Below, piece after piece: positions 8,730-16,680 of a DNA stretch of 17,449 nt. The stretch is from CAZWAP01 sp964632005 (lineage in GTDB: Bacteria > Planctomycetota > Phycisphaerae > Sedimentisphaerales > Anaerobacaceae). Under the pieces are notes generated by a model. That model saw nothing but the letters and a program-made list of their open reading frames with translations. It ran no database searches and was not told the DNA's origin. Positions within the stretch are counted from its first letter, which is position 1. Each line of letters starts with the position of its first letter. The translations under genes and the position numbers were made by a program. Location of the stretch: NCBI GenBank assembly GCA_964632005.1, contig CAZWAP010000048.1, forward strand, positions 1 to 17,449, written 5' to 3'.

Positions 8730-9176
8730 ATGAGAGATATTTCGCGTCGTGATTTTATAAAGTACGCGGTGGCCGGCGGCGTCTTGCCGGTATTACCCTA
8801 CTCGCGTGTTCAGGGGGCGAATGACGATATTCGCGTAGCAGTGGTGGGTTTTCGCGGGCACGGCAGGACCCACAAAGACGCATATCTGAGAATCTCCGGC
8901 GTGCGCGTTGTTGCGCTGTACGATGCCGACAGGGATGTTCTTGAACGAGGGGTACGGCAGTTCAAGGCTCGAAACTAAAAGGTCGATGCGTGCGTGGATA
9001 TTCGCAGGTCGCTCGAAGATAAGAGCATCGACGCGATTTCAACCGCTACGCCCAACCACTGGCACGCCTTGGCGACGATCCGGTCGTGCCAGGCGAGCAA
9101 GGATGTTTGCGTGGAAAAGCCGGTCTCGCACAACATCTTCGAGGGTCGCAAGATGGTCGAGGCTGCAAGAAAGTAG
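8730..9176 (+). pseudogene. Truncated Gfo/Idh/MocA-family oxidoreductase with an in-frame stop
   Basis: The first 82 codons encode a twin-arginine signal (SRRDFIK) and the start of a Rossmann fold (VAVVGFRGHGRTH, VRVVALYDADRD). A TAA at 8976-8978 interrupts the frame. The same frame continues homology with KVDACVDIR, the TATPNHWHA motif and the EKPVSHN motif typical of the family, then ends at TAG 9174-9176, right after EGRKMVEAARK. Intact relatives are usually above 400 residues; the whole C-terminal domain is missing. GGGAGAG lies close before the ATG. The TAA differs by one base from CAA (Gln) or GAA (Glu), so a point nonsense change plus a 3' deletion or replacement is the simplest reading. 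A sequencing error could explain the first stop but not the lost C-terminus. Confidence 0.85.
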
Positions 9177-9287
9177 CTGGTGTAACTTGTTTCTGTAAAT
9201 TGGGTATGACCAGCGTCTGCTGGAGCGAAGGCGAGCATAGCGAGCCGGAGCGACAGCACACGACGGAATCAGGGAGCAGAAATGGTC
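9177..9287. other. Junction between the broken oxidoreductase and glyA, with short direct repeats
   Basis: These 111 bp should hold the rest of the oxidoreductase gene but show no similarity to it. GGAGCGA occurs twice, with GCGAGC-type repeats between (about 9222-9253). No hairpin-plus-T-run terminator for the convergent glyA-like gene is visible. No gene is seen. Confidence 0.5.
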
Positions 9288-10751
9288 TCAGCAGCCTTCT
9301 GCGCTGCTGCTCACTGGGAAGCGCCGGCTCAGTCTCACCACTTCTGCCCTGACCTCATCCCGCAGGTCCTCGTCCATTCGATACCCGGCCTGGCCGGTCG
9401 TCGGCTCGATCCCCCTCAAGACCCGGTCTACCAGCACCGATATCCGCCCCATCTCCTCCTGGCCCATACCATTCTTCGTAACTACCGGCGTGCCCAACCT
9501 CAGCCCACTCGTCACCGCCGCACTTCGTCTATCGTAAGGCAGCCGATTCATATTGACGATTATACCACACTGCTCAAGCGCCTTTTGCGCAGCTGCGCCG
9601 CTCAGTCCCTCCCGAAGACTGCTCACGTTCACCAGGACCATATGGTTGTCCGTGCCGCCGGTCAGCACGTCATGCCCCATATCCATCAATGCCGCCGCGA
9701 GCTTCCTGGCGTTGCTTATGATCCTGTGCTGCCTGGCGCGGTACTCCTCGCCGAGCGTTTCCTTGAAGAACACCGCCTTGGCCGCAATGTTGTTGAGGTA
9801 CGGTGTTCCCTGCACACCGGGGAAGGTCATCCGCTGGACGTGTTCCCACAACGGTGCGGCTCCACCGGCAAGGGTAACTCTGCGGTCGAAGTCCCGGCCC
9901 ATCAGTATCAGCCCGCCTCTGGGGCCGCCCGGCTTATACGTGCTCGTCGTGGTAAAATGAGCATAGTCTATGGGCGAGGGATGCACACCGGCTATCACCA
10001 AGCCCGCGATGTGCGAAATATCCGCCAGCAGATATGCCCCGACTTCGTCGGCAATCGCCCGGAACTTCGCAAAGTCTATCTGCCGTGAATACGCGCTGGC
10101 GCCGCAGATAATCAGCTTCGGCCTGACCGCCAGAGCCTTGGCCCGGATCGCCTCGTAGTCCAGTAGAAACGTCTCCCTATCGACGTAGTAGTGCTCGACT
10201 TCGAAGAATTTCCCGCTGAACGACGCCTTCGCTCCGTGTGACAGGTGCCCACCCTGGTCGATTCCAAGGCTCAGTATCTTCTCGCCCCTCTCGAGCACGG
10301 CGGCAAGAACAATCTGATTCGCAGCGGTCCCTGAATGGGGCTGCACGTTTGCATATTCGGCCCCGAACGCCTCCTTTGCGCGCTCAGCAGCGAGCGCCTC
10401 AATCTCGTCCACGACCCCGCAGCCCCCATGGTACCGCCCTCCGACGAATCCCTCGGTCGTCTTGTTCTGGACCACCGACCCCAAGGCTGCCAGCACCGCC
10501 CGCGAGCACTGATTCTCCGCAGCGATGAGCTGGATCGTATTCAAGAGCCGTTCGTACTCCCTCCTCAACAGCTCGTACACGTGCAGATCCGCCCGGCGAA
10601 GGGCCTCCAATATCCCCCCGTGATACTCCTCACAGCTCAAAAACCGCCCTATTTCCTTCCCGGCGGCTGGGGGGATTTCCTTCTTGACTGTCCGCAAGGG
10701 ACCCACTTTCTTCGCGTTCGGCTTCTTGCTTGTCTGCCTGCCCAGCAACAT
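9288..10751 (-). CDS. glyA: Divergent serine hydroxymethyltransferase (GlyA family)
   Basis: A 487-residue fold-type I PLP enzyme. Canonical members convert serine and tetrahydrofolate to glycine and methylene-tetrahydrofolate in the cytoplasm. Kept features: PLP-site PHSG (His139), GGHLSHG, Asp244 and His247 in ADISHIAG, Schiff-base Lys273, GPRGG (276-280), TGGTDNHM, and Arg418 in SGLRLGTP. The N-terminus has about 35 extra, Lys/Pro-rich residues. Several positions differ from the E. coli enzyme: IASEN reads IAAEN; the KYAEGYPGKRYYGG region reads KTTEGF...RYHGG, so both Tyr55 and Tyr65 equivalents are replaced; the residue before the lysine is Tyr272 instead of His; and the K-to-GPRGG spacing is one residue shorter (YKPGGPRGG against HKTLRGPRGG). 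A normal SHMT in a distinct clade and a changed substrate are both possible. The ATG at 10751 has AAGG about 9 nt upstream. The gene follows rseP by 116 bp, probably as the last gene of the dxr operon. Confidence 0.85.
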   Translation of the reverse strand: MLLGRQTSKKPNAKKVGPLRTVKKEIPPAAGKEIGRFLSCEEYHGGILEALRRADLHVYELLRREYERLLNTIQLIAAENQCSRAVLAALGSVVQNKTTEGFVGGRYHGGCGVVDEIEALAAERAKEAFGAEYANVQPHSGTAANQIVLAAVLERGEKILSLGIDQGGHLSHGAKASFSGKFFEVEHYYVDRETFLLDYEAIRAKALAVRPKLIICGASAYSRQIDFAKFRAIADEVGAYLLADISHIAGLVIAGVHPSPIDYAHFTTTSTYKPGGPRGGLILMGRDFDRRVTLAGGAAPLWEHVQRMTFPGVQGTPYLNNIAAKAVFFKETLGEEYRARQHRIISNARKLAAALMDMGHDVLTGGTDNHMVLVNVSSLREGLSGAAAQKALEQCGIIVNMNRLPYDRRSAAVTSGLRLGTPVVTKNGMGQEEMGRISVLVDRVLRGIEPTTGQAGYRMDEDLRDEVRAEVVRLSRRFPVSSSAEGC

Positions 10752-10867
10752 CCGCTATACCTTAGAATCCTTTCCGGCGTTTCAAGGCGTCGCATTCCGC
10801 CTGCTGCTGTACTTGTTACTTCGGCAGTTTCGGCGCCCGCCTATGAATTTTCTCCAGCCCGAACCAG

Positions 10868-13105
10868 CTAAGTTAGAAAGTTTCGGATTACGTCGTTGAG
10901 TGTGATATACAGGAACAATGCCAGCACGATGACCCAGCCGGCCCGAATCACAATCCCCTGTGTACGCTCACTCAACGCAGAACCCTTGATCTTCTCGGCC
11001 ACAAGGAACGCCGCCAGCCCACCATCGAGTGGCGGCAAGGGCAGGAAGTTGAACACCGCGATCGCCGCGTTGATAAGCCCGATTAGAAAAAGGTACTCAA
11101 TCCACATTTGCTCCGCAACCGTTCGATAGCTGGCCGCCAGGATGCCTACAGGCCCCATCAGGTTCTTGGGACTGACCGCCCCGGCGATCAGGCGCTTTAT
11201 CGTCAGGTAGGTCTGGGCGATAAGGGTAATGGTCTTCCGGCTGCCCATCACAACCGCTTCAACCGGTCCGTTGGCCTTGTAAAGCCTCTTGAGGCTCTCA
11301 AATCCCACCCAAACAGCCGGGACCGGCTTGACGGTCACGGCCTGCTCAAACGTCTCGACCCGCGCCGCAACCCCGCCAGCTGTCTGACCGTCCAGACGAT
11401 ACTCTATCGTGATATGTTCCCCGGCATATTTCCTGATTTCCCGGACCACATCGTAGAAGCTTGAGACCGGCTCGCCGTCAATGGCCGTTATCACCGCGCC
11501 CCGAGGAATCTCCAGACGCCCTGTGCCCTCAGCCGGTATCGTTTTGGCCACTACGGGGTGTGCCGCATCGAGCGCCACGGCGATACCTATCACCACCCTA
11601 TCTCCGCCCGGCACAGTCCGCGGCGTAACCTCCACCTTCACCACCTCCTCGCCGCCCTTGCCATCTGCGCGCAAGACCTCCATCGGCAGCTTTCTGCCTT
11701 TGTGTGCTTCGGTGATCTGGCGGAGCTCCTTGTAGGTCGGATTCTTCAGGCCGCCGGCCGCCAGGATAATATCCCCTGCCTTTAGCGCCGAGAGCGATTG
11801 GGCCCGGCCTGGTGCTTTGCCCCCCAAGCCGAGAACCCTTCTGGTGATCCGCCCGAGAACACTGCTGCTCCCATCCTCGCCAGCATCCCCACTGACACTC
11901 GTAACCCGCAGCCGCGGGACCATCGAGCAGATATGATACAACTGCGATTCGGATTCGATCTCAGCCGCCGGCCCGAACATCCATTCCAGATCGATTTTCG
12001 CTTCGACAAGCTCGGTCTTGCCGCCATCCACCTTGCGCTCTACCAGCAGCTGCGCCGACGGCTCAAACGTCTGCGCAATTATTGACTCCAGCTCCCAGTA
12101 GTGCTTCACCTCCTTGCCATTGACGGACTTGACCACGTCACCGGGAACGAGCCCTGTCGCTGCTAAAAGGTCGCTTGTGTCGGCCTGGCTTTCGGGTTCG
12201 GCCACCGTCAAACTCGTGGGCCTGATAATGCCGAAACTCTTCAATTGCGCGCCGTTCCTCCTGGTCGCCACCAGCTTGAACTCTTTCTCGACTCCATTCC
12301 TTCTTACCTTCAGGCTGACCTCCTGGCCGTCCCGGGATAGCGCGGCAGCCAGAGCGATGTCGCTGAAATCGAGGTTATACCTCTTACCTGCCACCTCGAC
12401 TATTTCATCGCCGGGCTGCAGACCGGCAAGGGCTGCCGGCGAGTTCGTCTCGACTCCCCCGACAACCGCAGGCGGCTGCTCTATACCGATGAGAAACACG
12501 ATTACAAAAATAATGACGGCCGCTATGACGTTGCAGGCCACGCCTGCCGATATGACAGCCATACGAGAGCCTACCGGTTTGTTCGCAAAAGAACGTGGAT
12601 CGTCGGTAGATTTGGCCCGGCCGGTATCATCCTGCCCGAGCATCTTCACGTACCCGCCCATAGGAATCAGGCCGAGACAGTACTCCGTATCCCATGCCTT
12701 GCCCTTGCCGGCCACGGTAAAGCTGGCCAGGCTGTCATCCGCCTCGGATTCCTCAACCGCGCCCGGCTCTGATTGTTCCTGCCGGCCCTCGGAGCCGCCG
12801 GGTTGGCCCGTAGTGAAAAAACCAGGCAGCACGCGAAGCCGCAAACCCTCCTCAGTCCTCCGGATGCCAATAAGCGTTGGTGGAAAACCAATCGAGAACG
12901 CCTCAACCTTTATTCCCGACAGCTTGGCCGAGATAAAATGCCCGAACTCGTGAACAAGAACTACCGCACCGAAGCCGACCAGAACCAAAAGAACATTCGC
13001 GAACGCATCAATGTTCCACACAATCAAGTACAAAACCGCCGCCAAAACAACGACAAGCAGACACAGCTTGAAAGCCTTGTTTCCCGCCTTCTTCGGTTTT
13101 GACAT
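10868..13105 (-). CDS. rseP: Site-2 intramembrane zinc metalloprotease RseP (enlarged, about four PDZ domains)
   Basis: A 745-residue multi-pass inner-membrane protease (M50) expected to cleave membrane-bound regulators such as anti-sigma factors. The catalytic HEFGH is at residues 52-56; the third zinc ligand is Asp694 in PLPPLDGG; MGPVGI at about 650 is also typical. Membrane segments lie near 13-31, 37-59, 186-206, 668-690 and 722-738. Between them are PDZ-like domains at about 212-285 (AGLQPGDEIVEV), 295-375 (TGLVPGDVVKSVNGK), 395-505 (ALKAGDIILAAGG) and 510-600 (PRGAVITAIDGEPV). E. coli RseP has about 450 residues and two PDZ domains. A Gly/Glu-rich insertion (about 95-137) lies between the first catalytic helix and the IPMGGYVKM segment. 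The ATG at 13105 is chosen over an upstream GTG (13159) because GGAGG sits 7 nt before it. dxr ends 57 bp upstream. Confidence 0.93.
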   Translation of the reverse strand: MSKPKKAGNKAFKLCLLVVVLAAVLYLIVWNIDAFANVLLVLVGFGAVVLVHEFGHFISAKLSGIKVEAFSIGFPPTLIGIRRTEEGLRLRVLPGFFTTGQPGGSEGRQEQSEPGAVEESEADDSLASFTVAGKGKAWDTEYCLGLIPMGGYVKMLGQDDTGRAKSTDDPRSFANKPVGSRMAVISAGVACNVIAAVIIFVIVFLIGIEQPPAVVGGVETNSPAALAGLQPGDEIVEVAGKRYNLDFSDIALAAALSRDGQEVSLKVRRNGVEKEFKLVATRRNGAQLKSFGIIRPTSLTVAEPESQADTSDLLAATGLVPGDVVKSVNGKEVKHYWELESIIAQTFEPSAQLLVERKVDGGKTELVEAKIDLEWMFGPAAEIESESQLYHICSMVPRLRVTSVSGDAGEDGSSSVLGRITRRVLGLGGKAPGRAQSLSALKAGDIILAAGGLKNPTYKELRQITEAHKGRKLPMEVLRADGKGGEEVVKVEVTPRTVPGGDRVVIGIAVALDAAHPVVAKTIPAEGTGRLEIPRGAVITAIDGEPVSSFYDVVREIRKYAGEHITIEYRLDGQTAGGVAARVETFEQAVTVKPVPAVWVGFESLKRLYKANGPVEAVVMGSRKTITLIAQTYLTIKRLIAGAVSPKNLMGPVGILAASYRTVAEQMWIEYLFLIGLINAAIAVFNFLPLPPLDGGLAAFLVAEKIKGSALSERTQGIVIRAGWVIVLALFLYITLNDVIRNFLT

Positions 13106-13112
13106 CAAAACG

Positions 13113-13117
13113 CCTCC
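13113..13117 (-). promoter_or_regulatory. Shine-Dalgarno site that decides the rseP start
   Basis: Read on the - strand, GGAGG precedes the ATG at 13105 by 7 nt. The alternative GTG at 13159, only 3 nt from the dxr stop, would add 18 residues with no family similarity that I recognise. Confidence 0.75.
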
Positions 13118-13162
13118 ACATTCACGGCACGCCACGAACCTCGCAACTGACGCCGGCACAAC

Positions 13163-14320
13163 TCATACACGGCACGCCATAGCCGAGACCTCTTTTCTTG
13201 CCCACCGGTCTGCATCAAGCAGCTCGTTGAGCGAAACGTCTCTCTTGACTTCGTGCTTGTCCAGGCAACGCTCGACAAGCTCAAGTATGTTAACGAATTT
13301 GATTCTTCCAGCCAAGAACTCCTCCACCGCTGCCTCGTTGGCGGCGCTGAAGACCGCCGCGGCCGTGCCGCCGGCCCGCGCAACCTCGTAGGCCAGGGGC
13401 AGCGCGCGAAACAGCTCCACGTCAGGCCGATCGAACGTAAGCTGCCCGATCTCTTCAAGCCTTGGCGGCACCGCAATCCCCGGCACACGCTCCGGATACG
13501 TCAGCGAGTACTGGATAGGAAGGCACATATCCGCCTGCCCCAACTGCGCCATCACCGAGCCATCCACAAACTCTACAAGCGAATGAACTATTGACTCGGG
13601 ATGTATCAGAACCTCTATCCGCTCCACCGGAATATCGAACAGCCATCTGGCCTCGATTATCTCGAGGGCCTTGTTCATCATTGTCGCCGAGTCGACGGTT
13701 ATCTTCGGTCCCATATGCCACGTCGGGTGCGCAAGGGCCTGGCCACGTGTGGCGTTCTGAATCGCCCGAACGCTGGCCCCGCGGAAGGGCCCGCCCGAGG
13801 CCGTCAGGATAATCTTCGCCACTTCCTGCGGCCTGCCCGCCTGCATCGCCTGGAAAATAGCCGAGTGCTCACTATCCACCGGCAGAATCTCAGCCCCGCT
13901 TTTGTCGGCCTCGCCGACCAGCAATTCCCCGGCGATGACGAGCGGCTCCTTGTTCGCGATGGCCAGCCGTTTGCCCCGGCGGGCCGCCGCGAGCACCGCC
14001 GGCAGACCAGCCGCACCCACCACCGCCGTCAAAACGGTGTCGACCGCCTCATGTTCTGTAAGCTCTACCAGTGCCTCCGGCCCCGTCAGGACCTCGACGT
14101 CCAGGTCCCCCACCAGCTCACGCAAGGGCCTCTCGTTAGCCAGGTCTGTAATGGCTACATACCTCGGCCTGAAACGCCTGGTCTGCTCGGCCAGTAACTC
14201 GATGCTGCTGTGCGCGCTGAGCGCATAGACCGAATACTCGGGCCCCAGCTTCTCTATCACGCGCAGTGCATTTTTCCCGATCGACCCTGTCGAACCCAAG
14301 ATCGCGATATTTCTGGTCAT
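13163..14320 (-). CDS. dxr: 1-deoxy-D-xylulose 5-phosphate reductoisomerase
   Basis: A 385-residue enzyme of normal length. It converts DXP to 2-C-methyl-D-erythritol 4-phosphate with NADPH and a divalent metal, the first committed step of the MEP isoprenoid pathway, in the cytoplasm. Visible motifs: NADPH-binding GSTGSIG (9-15), ANKEPLV (122-128), metal ligands Asp149 and Glu151 in PVDSEHSA, TASGGPF (173-179), WHMGPKITVDSATMMNKALE (201-220) with Asn216, Lys217 and ligand Glu220, and HPESIVHS. The ATG at 14320 has AAGGG about 10 nt upstream. It is the first clearly assignable gene of a - strand operon with rseP and the glyA-like gene. Confidence 0.97.
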   Translation of the reverse strand: MTRNIAILGSTGSIGKNALRVIEKLGPEYSVYALSAHSSIELLAEQTRRFRPRYVAITDLANERPLRELVGDLDVEVLTGPEALVELTEHEAVDTVLTAVVGAAGLPAVLAAARRGKRLAIANKEPLVIAGELLVGEADKSGAEILPVDSEHSAIFQAMQAGRPQEVAKIILTASGGPFRGASVRAIQNATRGQALAHPTWHMGPKITVDSATMMNKALEIIEARWLFDIPVERIEVLIHPESIVHSLVEFVDGSVMAQLGQADMCLPIQYSLTYPERVPGIAVPPRLEEIGQLTFDRPDVELFRALPLAYEVARAGGTAAAVFSAANEAAVEEFLAGRIKFVNILELVERCLDKHEVKRDVSLNELLDADRWARKEVSAMACRV

Positions 14321-14356
14321 ATCCGCAAAGCCCTTGCCTGCCTCCAGCGGATAGTT

Positions 14357-14554
14357 TCAATCACCACGCCCAACCTCCCCAAAAACCGACGCCACCTCTC
14401 CCTTCGACACGTCGATACTATGCAGCACCCGCGCAGCTGTCAACCACCAATCTGGCGGCGCATCGGCGCCCGCCGCCAAATACTTCTCGAACAATTCTCT
14501 GATGGTCTTTGCGTTCACCTCGAAACCATCGAATCTGCCTCGTATAGACTCCAT
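14357..14554 (-). CDS. Small hypothetical protein upstream of dxr
   Basis: A 65-codon ORF (MESIRGRFDGFEV..., ending EVGRGD) that stops 36 bp before the dxr start on the same strand. It has a protein-like pattern: LFEKYLAAG and WWLTAARVLHSI could be amphipathic helices, and charged and hydrophobic residues are balanced. The ribosome site is weak (AAGG about 11-12 nt before the ATG). I do not recognise a family. It could be a short first gene of the dxr operon or a chance ORF in the leader region. Confidence 0.4.
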   Translation of the reverse strand: MESIRGRFDGFEVNAKTIRELFEKYLAAGADAPPDWWLTAARVLHSIDVSKGEVASVFGEVGRGD

Positions 14555-14672
14555 CGCTGGCTTTGCCTTTTACCTTTCCTGCTCGTTGCTGGCCGAGCCT
14601 GCAACGCTGTCCACCCACCAGAGTCCATATTGGATTCTATGACCGCGCCTTCGTATCCGAGGCTGAGATCTG
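14555..14672. other. Short gap between the AraC gene and the dxr operon, with an imperfect dyad
   Basis: The imperfect inverted repeat AGAGTCCA-tat-TGGATTCT (14620-14638, 7 of 8 paired) sits here and could be an operator. A - strand TAGAAT (14634-14639) overlaps it and resembles a -10 box, but no good -35 is found at 17 bp. This may hold the promoter of the dxr operon. Confidence 0.3.
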
Positions 14673-15971
14673 TCAAAACGCCTTCTTTACCCTGCCGTTC
14701 CGCTGGTTGCGGGCGCGGAACTGCCGCGGCGTCATCCCGACGAAATTCTTGAACGTCCTCGTAAAATAGCTCTGGTTATTATAGCCGACCTCGAAGCATA
14801 TCTCGGTACAGCTCTGATCCGTTGCCAGCAACAACTGTTTGGCCCGCTCTATCCGGACGCTCGTTAGATAATCAATAATCGTTATGCCCATCTGCTCCTT
14901 GAATACGTGCGCCAGCCGGGAGACGCTCAGATGCGATGCCTTCGCTATGTCCGCCAGGGTAACGTGCTTGTTGTAGTTTGCATCGATGTAGTTTATGGCA
15001 GGTCGGATCTGTGTGACCTTCCTGGCGTCCTGCGAAGAGTAAACCAACTCGATAAACTCGTTGAGCGCCTTACTTATCCACGCGCATAGGTCCTCCTGAT
15101 TGTTGATGTGCATAACCTTGTTCACGTAGCCCAGGTTTTTCTCGAGCATCACGTCGATATCCACCCCGCCCTCCACCGCCGACCGGCTCAGAATACTCAA
15201 CAACTCCAGGAGCCTGGCCTTGAGCATGCCCAGATCACCTATCGTCCTGAAAAGTATCGTCCCGAGTATGGAATTCAGAATTTCCTTGGCGCCGGTACGG
15301 TCTCCTATTTTGACCTTGCCCATCAACTCGCGTTCGCTCTCGAGCGGGTATCGCCACTCCGTGCCGAGTTTTTTTCTTTCCTGGATGAACTCCCCGATCC
15401 GGGACTGCTGCTCGGTCCTCTCCCGGCGCCACCTGACAACGCGGGAGTCGAAGCCGGCAACTTCGTAGAGCAAGTCGAACAAGAACTCTGCGGCCCTGTG
15501 GATCTGTCGGCCCTGGATAAATGGGAGCTCCTCGATGGCTGAACGCAGCTCATCCTTCTTGATGCGCAGGTCCCTCAGACGTTTGTGTACATCTCTGGCC
15601 AGAATATCCGAGACCGGCTCCCACCGGCATTTACCGAAAAATATCCCGCCCAGGGCCCTGTCTCTATCCATTACCGGCACGCACACCTGCACGATACCGG
15701 CGTGGCAAATCGTTATGTACGCCTGTCCGGTCTCCACGGCTACCTCGAGGCTGCGCCGGCGGTCCGCATCACAGCGATTCTGCCCGGCCGGGCTACGCTG
15801 TACAAGCCGGCAAAAACGCGGGACGCAGTCCCTGCTCCACAGTCCCTCAATTACCCTGCCTCCCGCATCAGTCGTCTCGATGCCCATCTGGAAGTGCCTG
15901 CGGAAAACCGATTCGATCCTGACGAATTGCTGTCCTACAAGCAGCTCCTTCAACCTCCTTTTCTCAGCCAT
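14673..15971 (-). CDS. AraC-family transcriptional regulator with PocR ligand-binding domain
   Basis: A 432-residue cytoplasmic regulator. The N-terminal part (about 12-180) is a PocR sensory domain with a set of cysteines typical of it: C49, C54, C67 (AGQNRC), C89 and C97 (CHAGIVQVC) and C115. In known PocR proteins this domain binds a small ligand such as a diol or related compound. A helical linker follows. The C-terminal AraC double helix-turn-helix (about 325-423) shows VTLADIAKASHLSVSRLAHVFK and the second helix pair ending VGYNNQSYFTRTFK, then MTPRQFR. The ATG at 15971 gives MAEKRRLKEL; a TTG at 15989 would add six residues but has no ribosome site, and even the ATG has only AAGG very close to it. 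No catabolic operon is adjacent, so its target is unclear. It is divergent from hsp20 across a long non-coding region. Confidence 0.9.
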   Translation of the reverse strand: MAEKRRLKELLVGQQFVRIESVFRRHFQMGIETTDAGGRVIEGLWSRDCVPRFCRLVQRSPAGQNRCDADRRRSLEVAVETGQAYITICHAGIVQVCVPVMDRDRALGGIFFGKCRWEPVSDILARDVHKRLRDLRIKKDELRSAIEELPFIQGRQIHRAAEFLFDLLYEVAGFDSRVVRWRRERTEQQSRIGEFIQERKKLGTEWRYPLESERELMGKVKIGDRTGAKEILNSILGTILFRTIGDLGMLKARLLELLSILSRSAVEGGVDIDVMLEKNLGYVNKVMHINNQEDLCAWISKALNEFIELVYSSQDARKVTQIRPAINYIDANYNKHVTLADIAKASHLSVSRLAHVFKEQMGITIIDYLTSVRIERAKQLLLATDQSCTEICFEVGYNNQSYFTRTFKNFVGMTPRQFRARNQRNGRVKKAF

Positions 15972-16586
15972 ACCTTGCCACGCCCCCAACAGACCCGGAG
16001 AGATTGTCTATCTTGCCACCTTGTCCGCCGACTCCGTCAGCCTGCAATACCCCCCACGGGGCCTCATTTCCCCTGCACACATCCAACTGAAGTGAAGTAA
16101 AGACCAGGCGAACCCTTAGCAAGATTGTGCTATTATATCAGCCATCGCGCCACCTGCTACGAGTTTTCTTCTGGAAAAAGGAAGGGCTTGCACTCGCCCG
16201 GCCTTGCCAGCGAAGCCCCGAAACGTGTTTTATAGGACCTTCCCCGGACCATCTGTTCTGTGGCTCTTCCAGTTGCGGCTGTTCGCCCTGGTGCTACAGG
16301 CCTGCTTGACTCGGCGCGGCCCAGCCCGGGCACCGACCGAAAAAGGCGGTTTGGCAGCGGGACGCACGGTGTAGACCCCCCGGAAAAATGCGCCTATGAC
16401 GCTGCGATACCGGCATAAGTGCTTGGGCCGGAGCAACTTCCATACGAAGCGGTTGCCACCTGCGAATCCAGGCGCACCCATTGCCCGGAGTCCTTGTAGA
16501 ACCGCAGTGCCAAATTGACAGCTCGAAACCGCGCTCTAAACCCCAGGAATCGGCGTTTATGCGCCAAAAACAGCCTTTTCGGGCGA
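15972..16586. other. Long intergenic region between the PocR-AraC gene and hsp20
   Basis: About 600 bp without a convincing gene. Short ORFs on both strands have biased, Cys/Arg/Pro-rich products and no ribosome sites. It contains the candidate AraC promoter (16132-16140). A TTGACA at 16515 lacks a convincing -10 box. It could hold an upstream activator site for the sigma54 promoter or an unrecognised small RNA. Confidence 0.5.
16132..16140 (-). promoter_or_regulatory. Extended -10 promoter, probably for the PocR-AraC gene
   Basis: On the - strand this reads TGATATAAT, a perfect extended -10 (TGnTATAAT). The -35 at 17 bp is poor (GTAGCA), as is common with extended -10 promoters. The start would be near 16125, with a leader of about 150 nt. 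The + strand also shows TGCTATTAT at 16128-16136, so direction is not certain. Confidence 0.4.
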
Positions 16587-16587
16587 C

Positions 16588-16602
16588 TGGCACGCTGTTT
16601 GC
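16588..16602 (+). promoter_or_regulatory. Sigma54 (RpoN) -24/-12 promoter of hsp20
   Basis: TGGCAC (16588-16593), five bases, then TTGC (16599-16602). The invariant GG and GC are exactly 10 bp apart, and the G after TGGCAC and the T after TTGC also fit the extended consensus. Transcription would start near 16614, giving a leader of about 82 nt to the ATG at 16696. Such promoters need an AAA+ enhancer-binding activator; none is encoded in the window. The match is near perfect, but in vivo use is not proven. Confidence 0.75.
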
Positions 16603-16680
16603 TCACATCCTTGCAGAGAGCAAGACAACAGAATAATCGTAAAGGTCTGAACAGATTGAGAACTCAATAATAGGGTAAGA

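Noticed and set aside
8976..8978. Programmed readthrough or recoding at the TAA in the oxidoreductase
   Set aside because: The frame ends again at 9174 with the whole C-terminal domain missing, so decay explains both stops better.
9282..10088. 268-codon + strand ORF opposite glyA
   Set aside because: His/Pro/Arg-rich shadow product; the - strand encodes clear SHMT motifs.
13601..14197. 198-codon + strand ORF opposite dxr
   Set aside because: Shadow of a gene with complete DXR motifs.
16188..16210. Possible CIRCE (HrcA) element at TTGCACTCG upstream of hsp20
   Set aside because: Only one half resembles the motif; the matching GAGTGCTAA half is absent at the required spacing.
16230..16606. 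Short - strand ORFs in the hsp20 upstream region
   Set aside because: No ribosome sites, biased composition, and several overlapping frames open at once, as expected by chance in GC-rich DNA.
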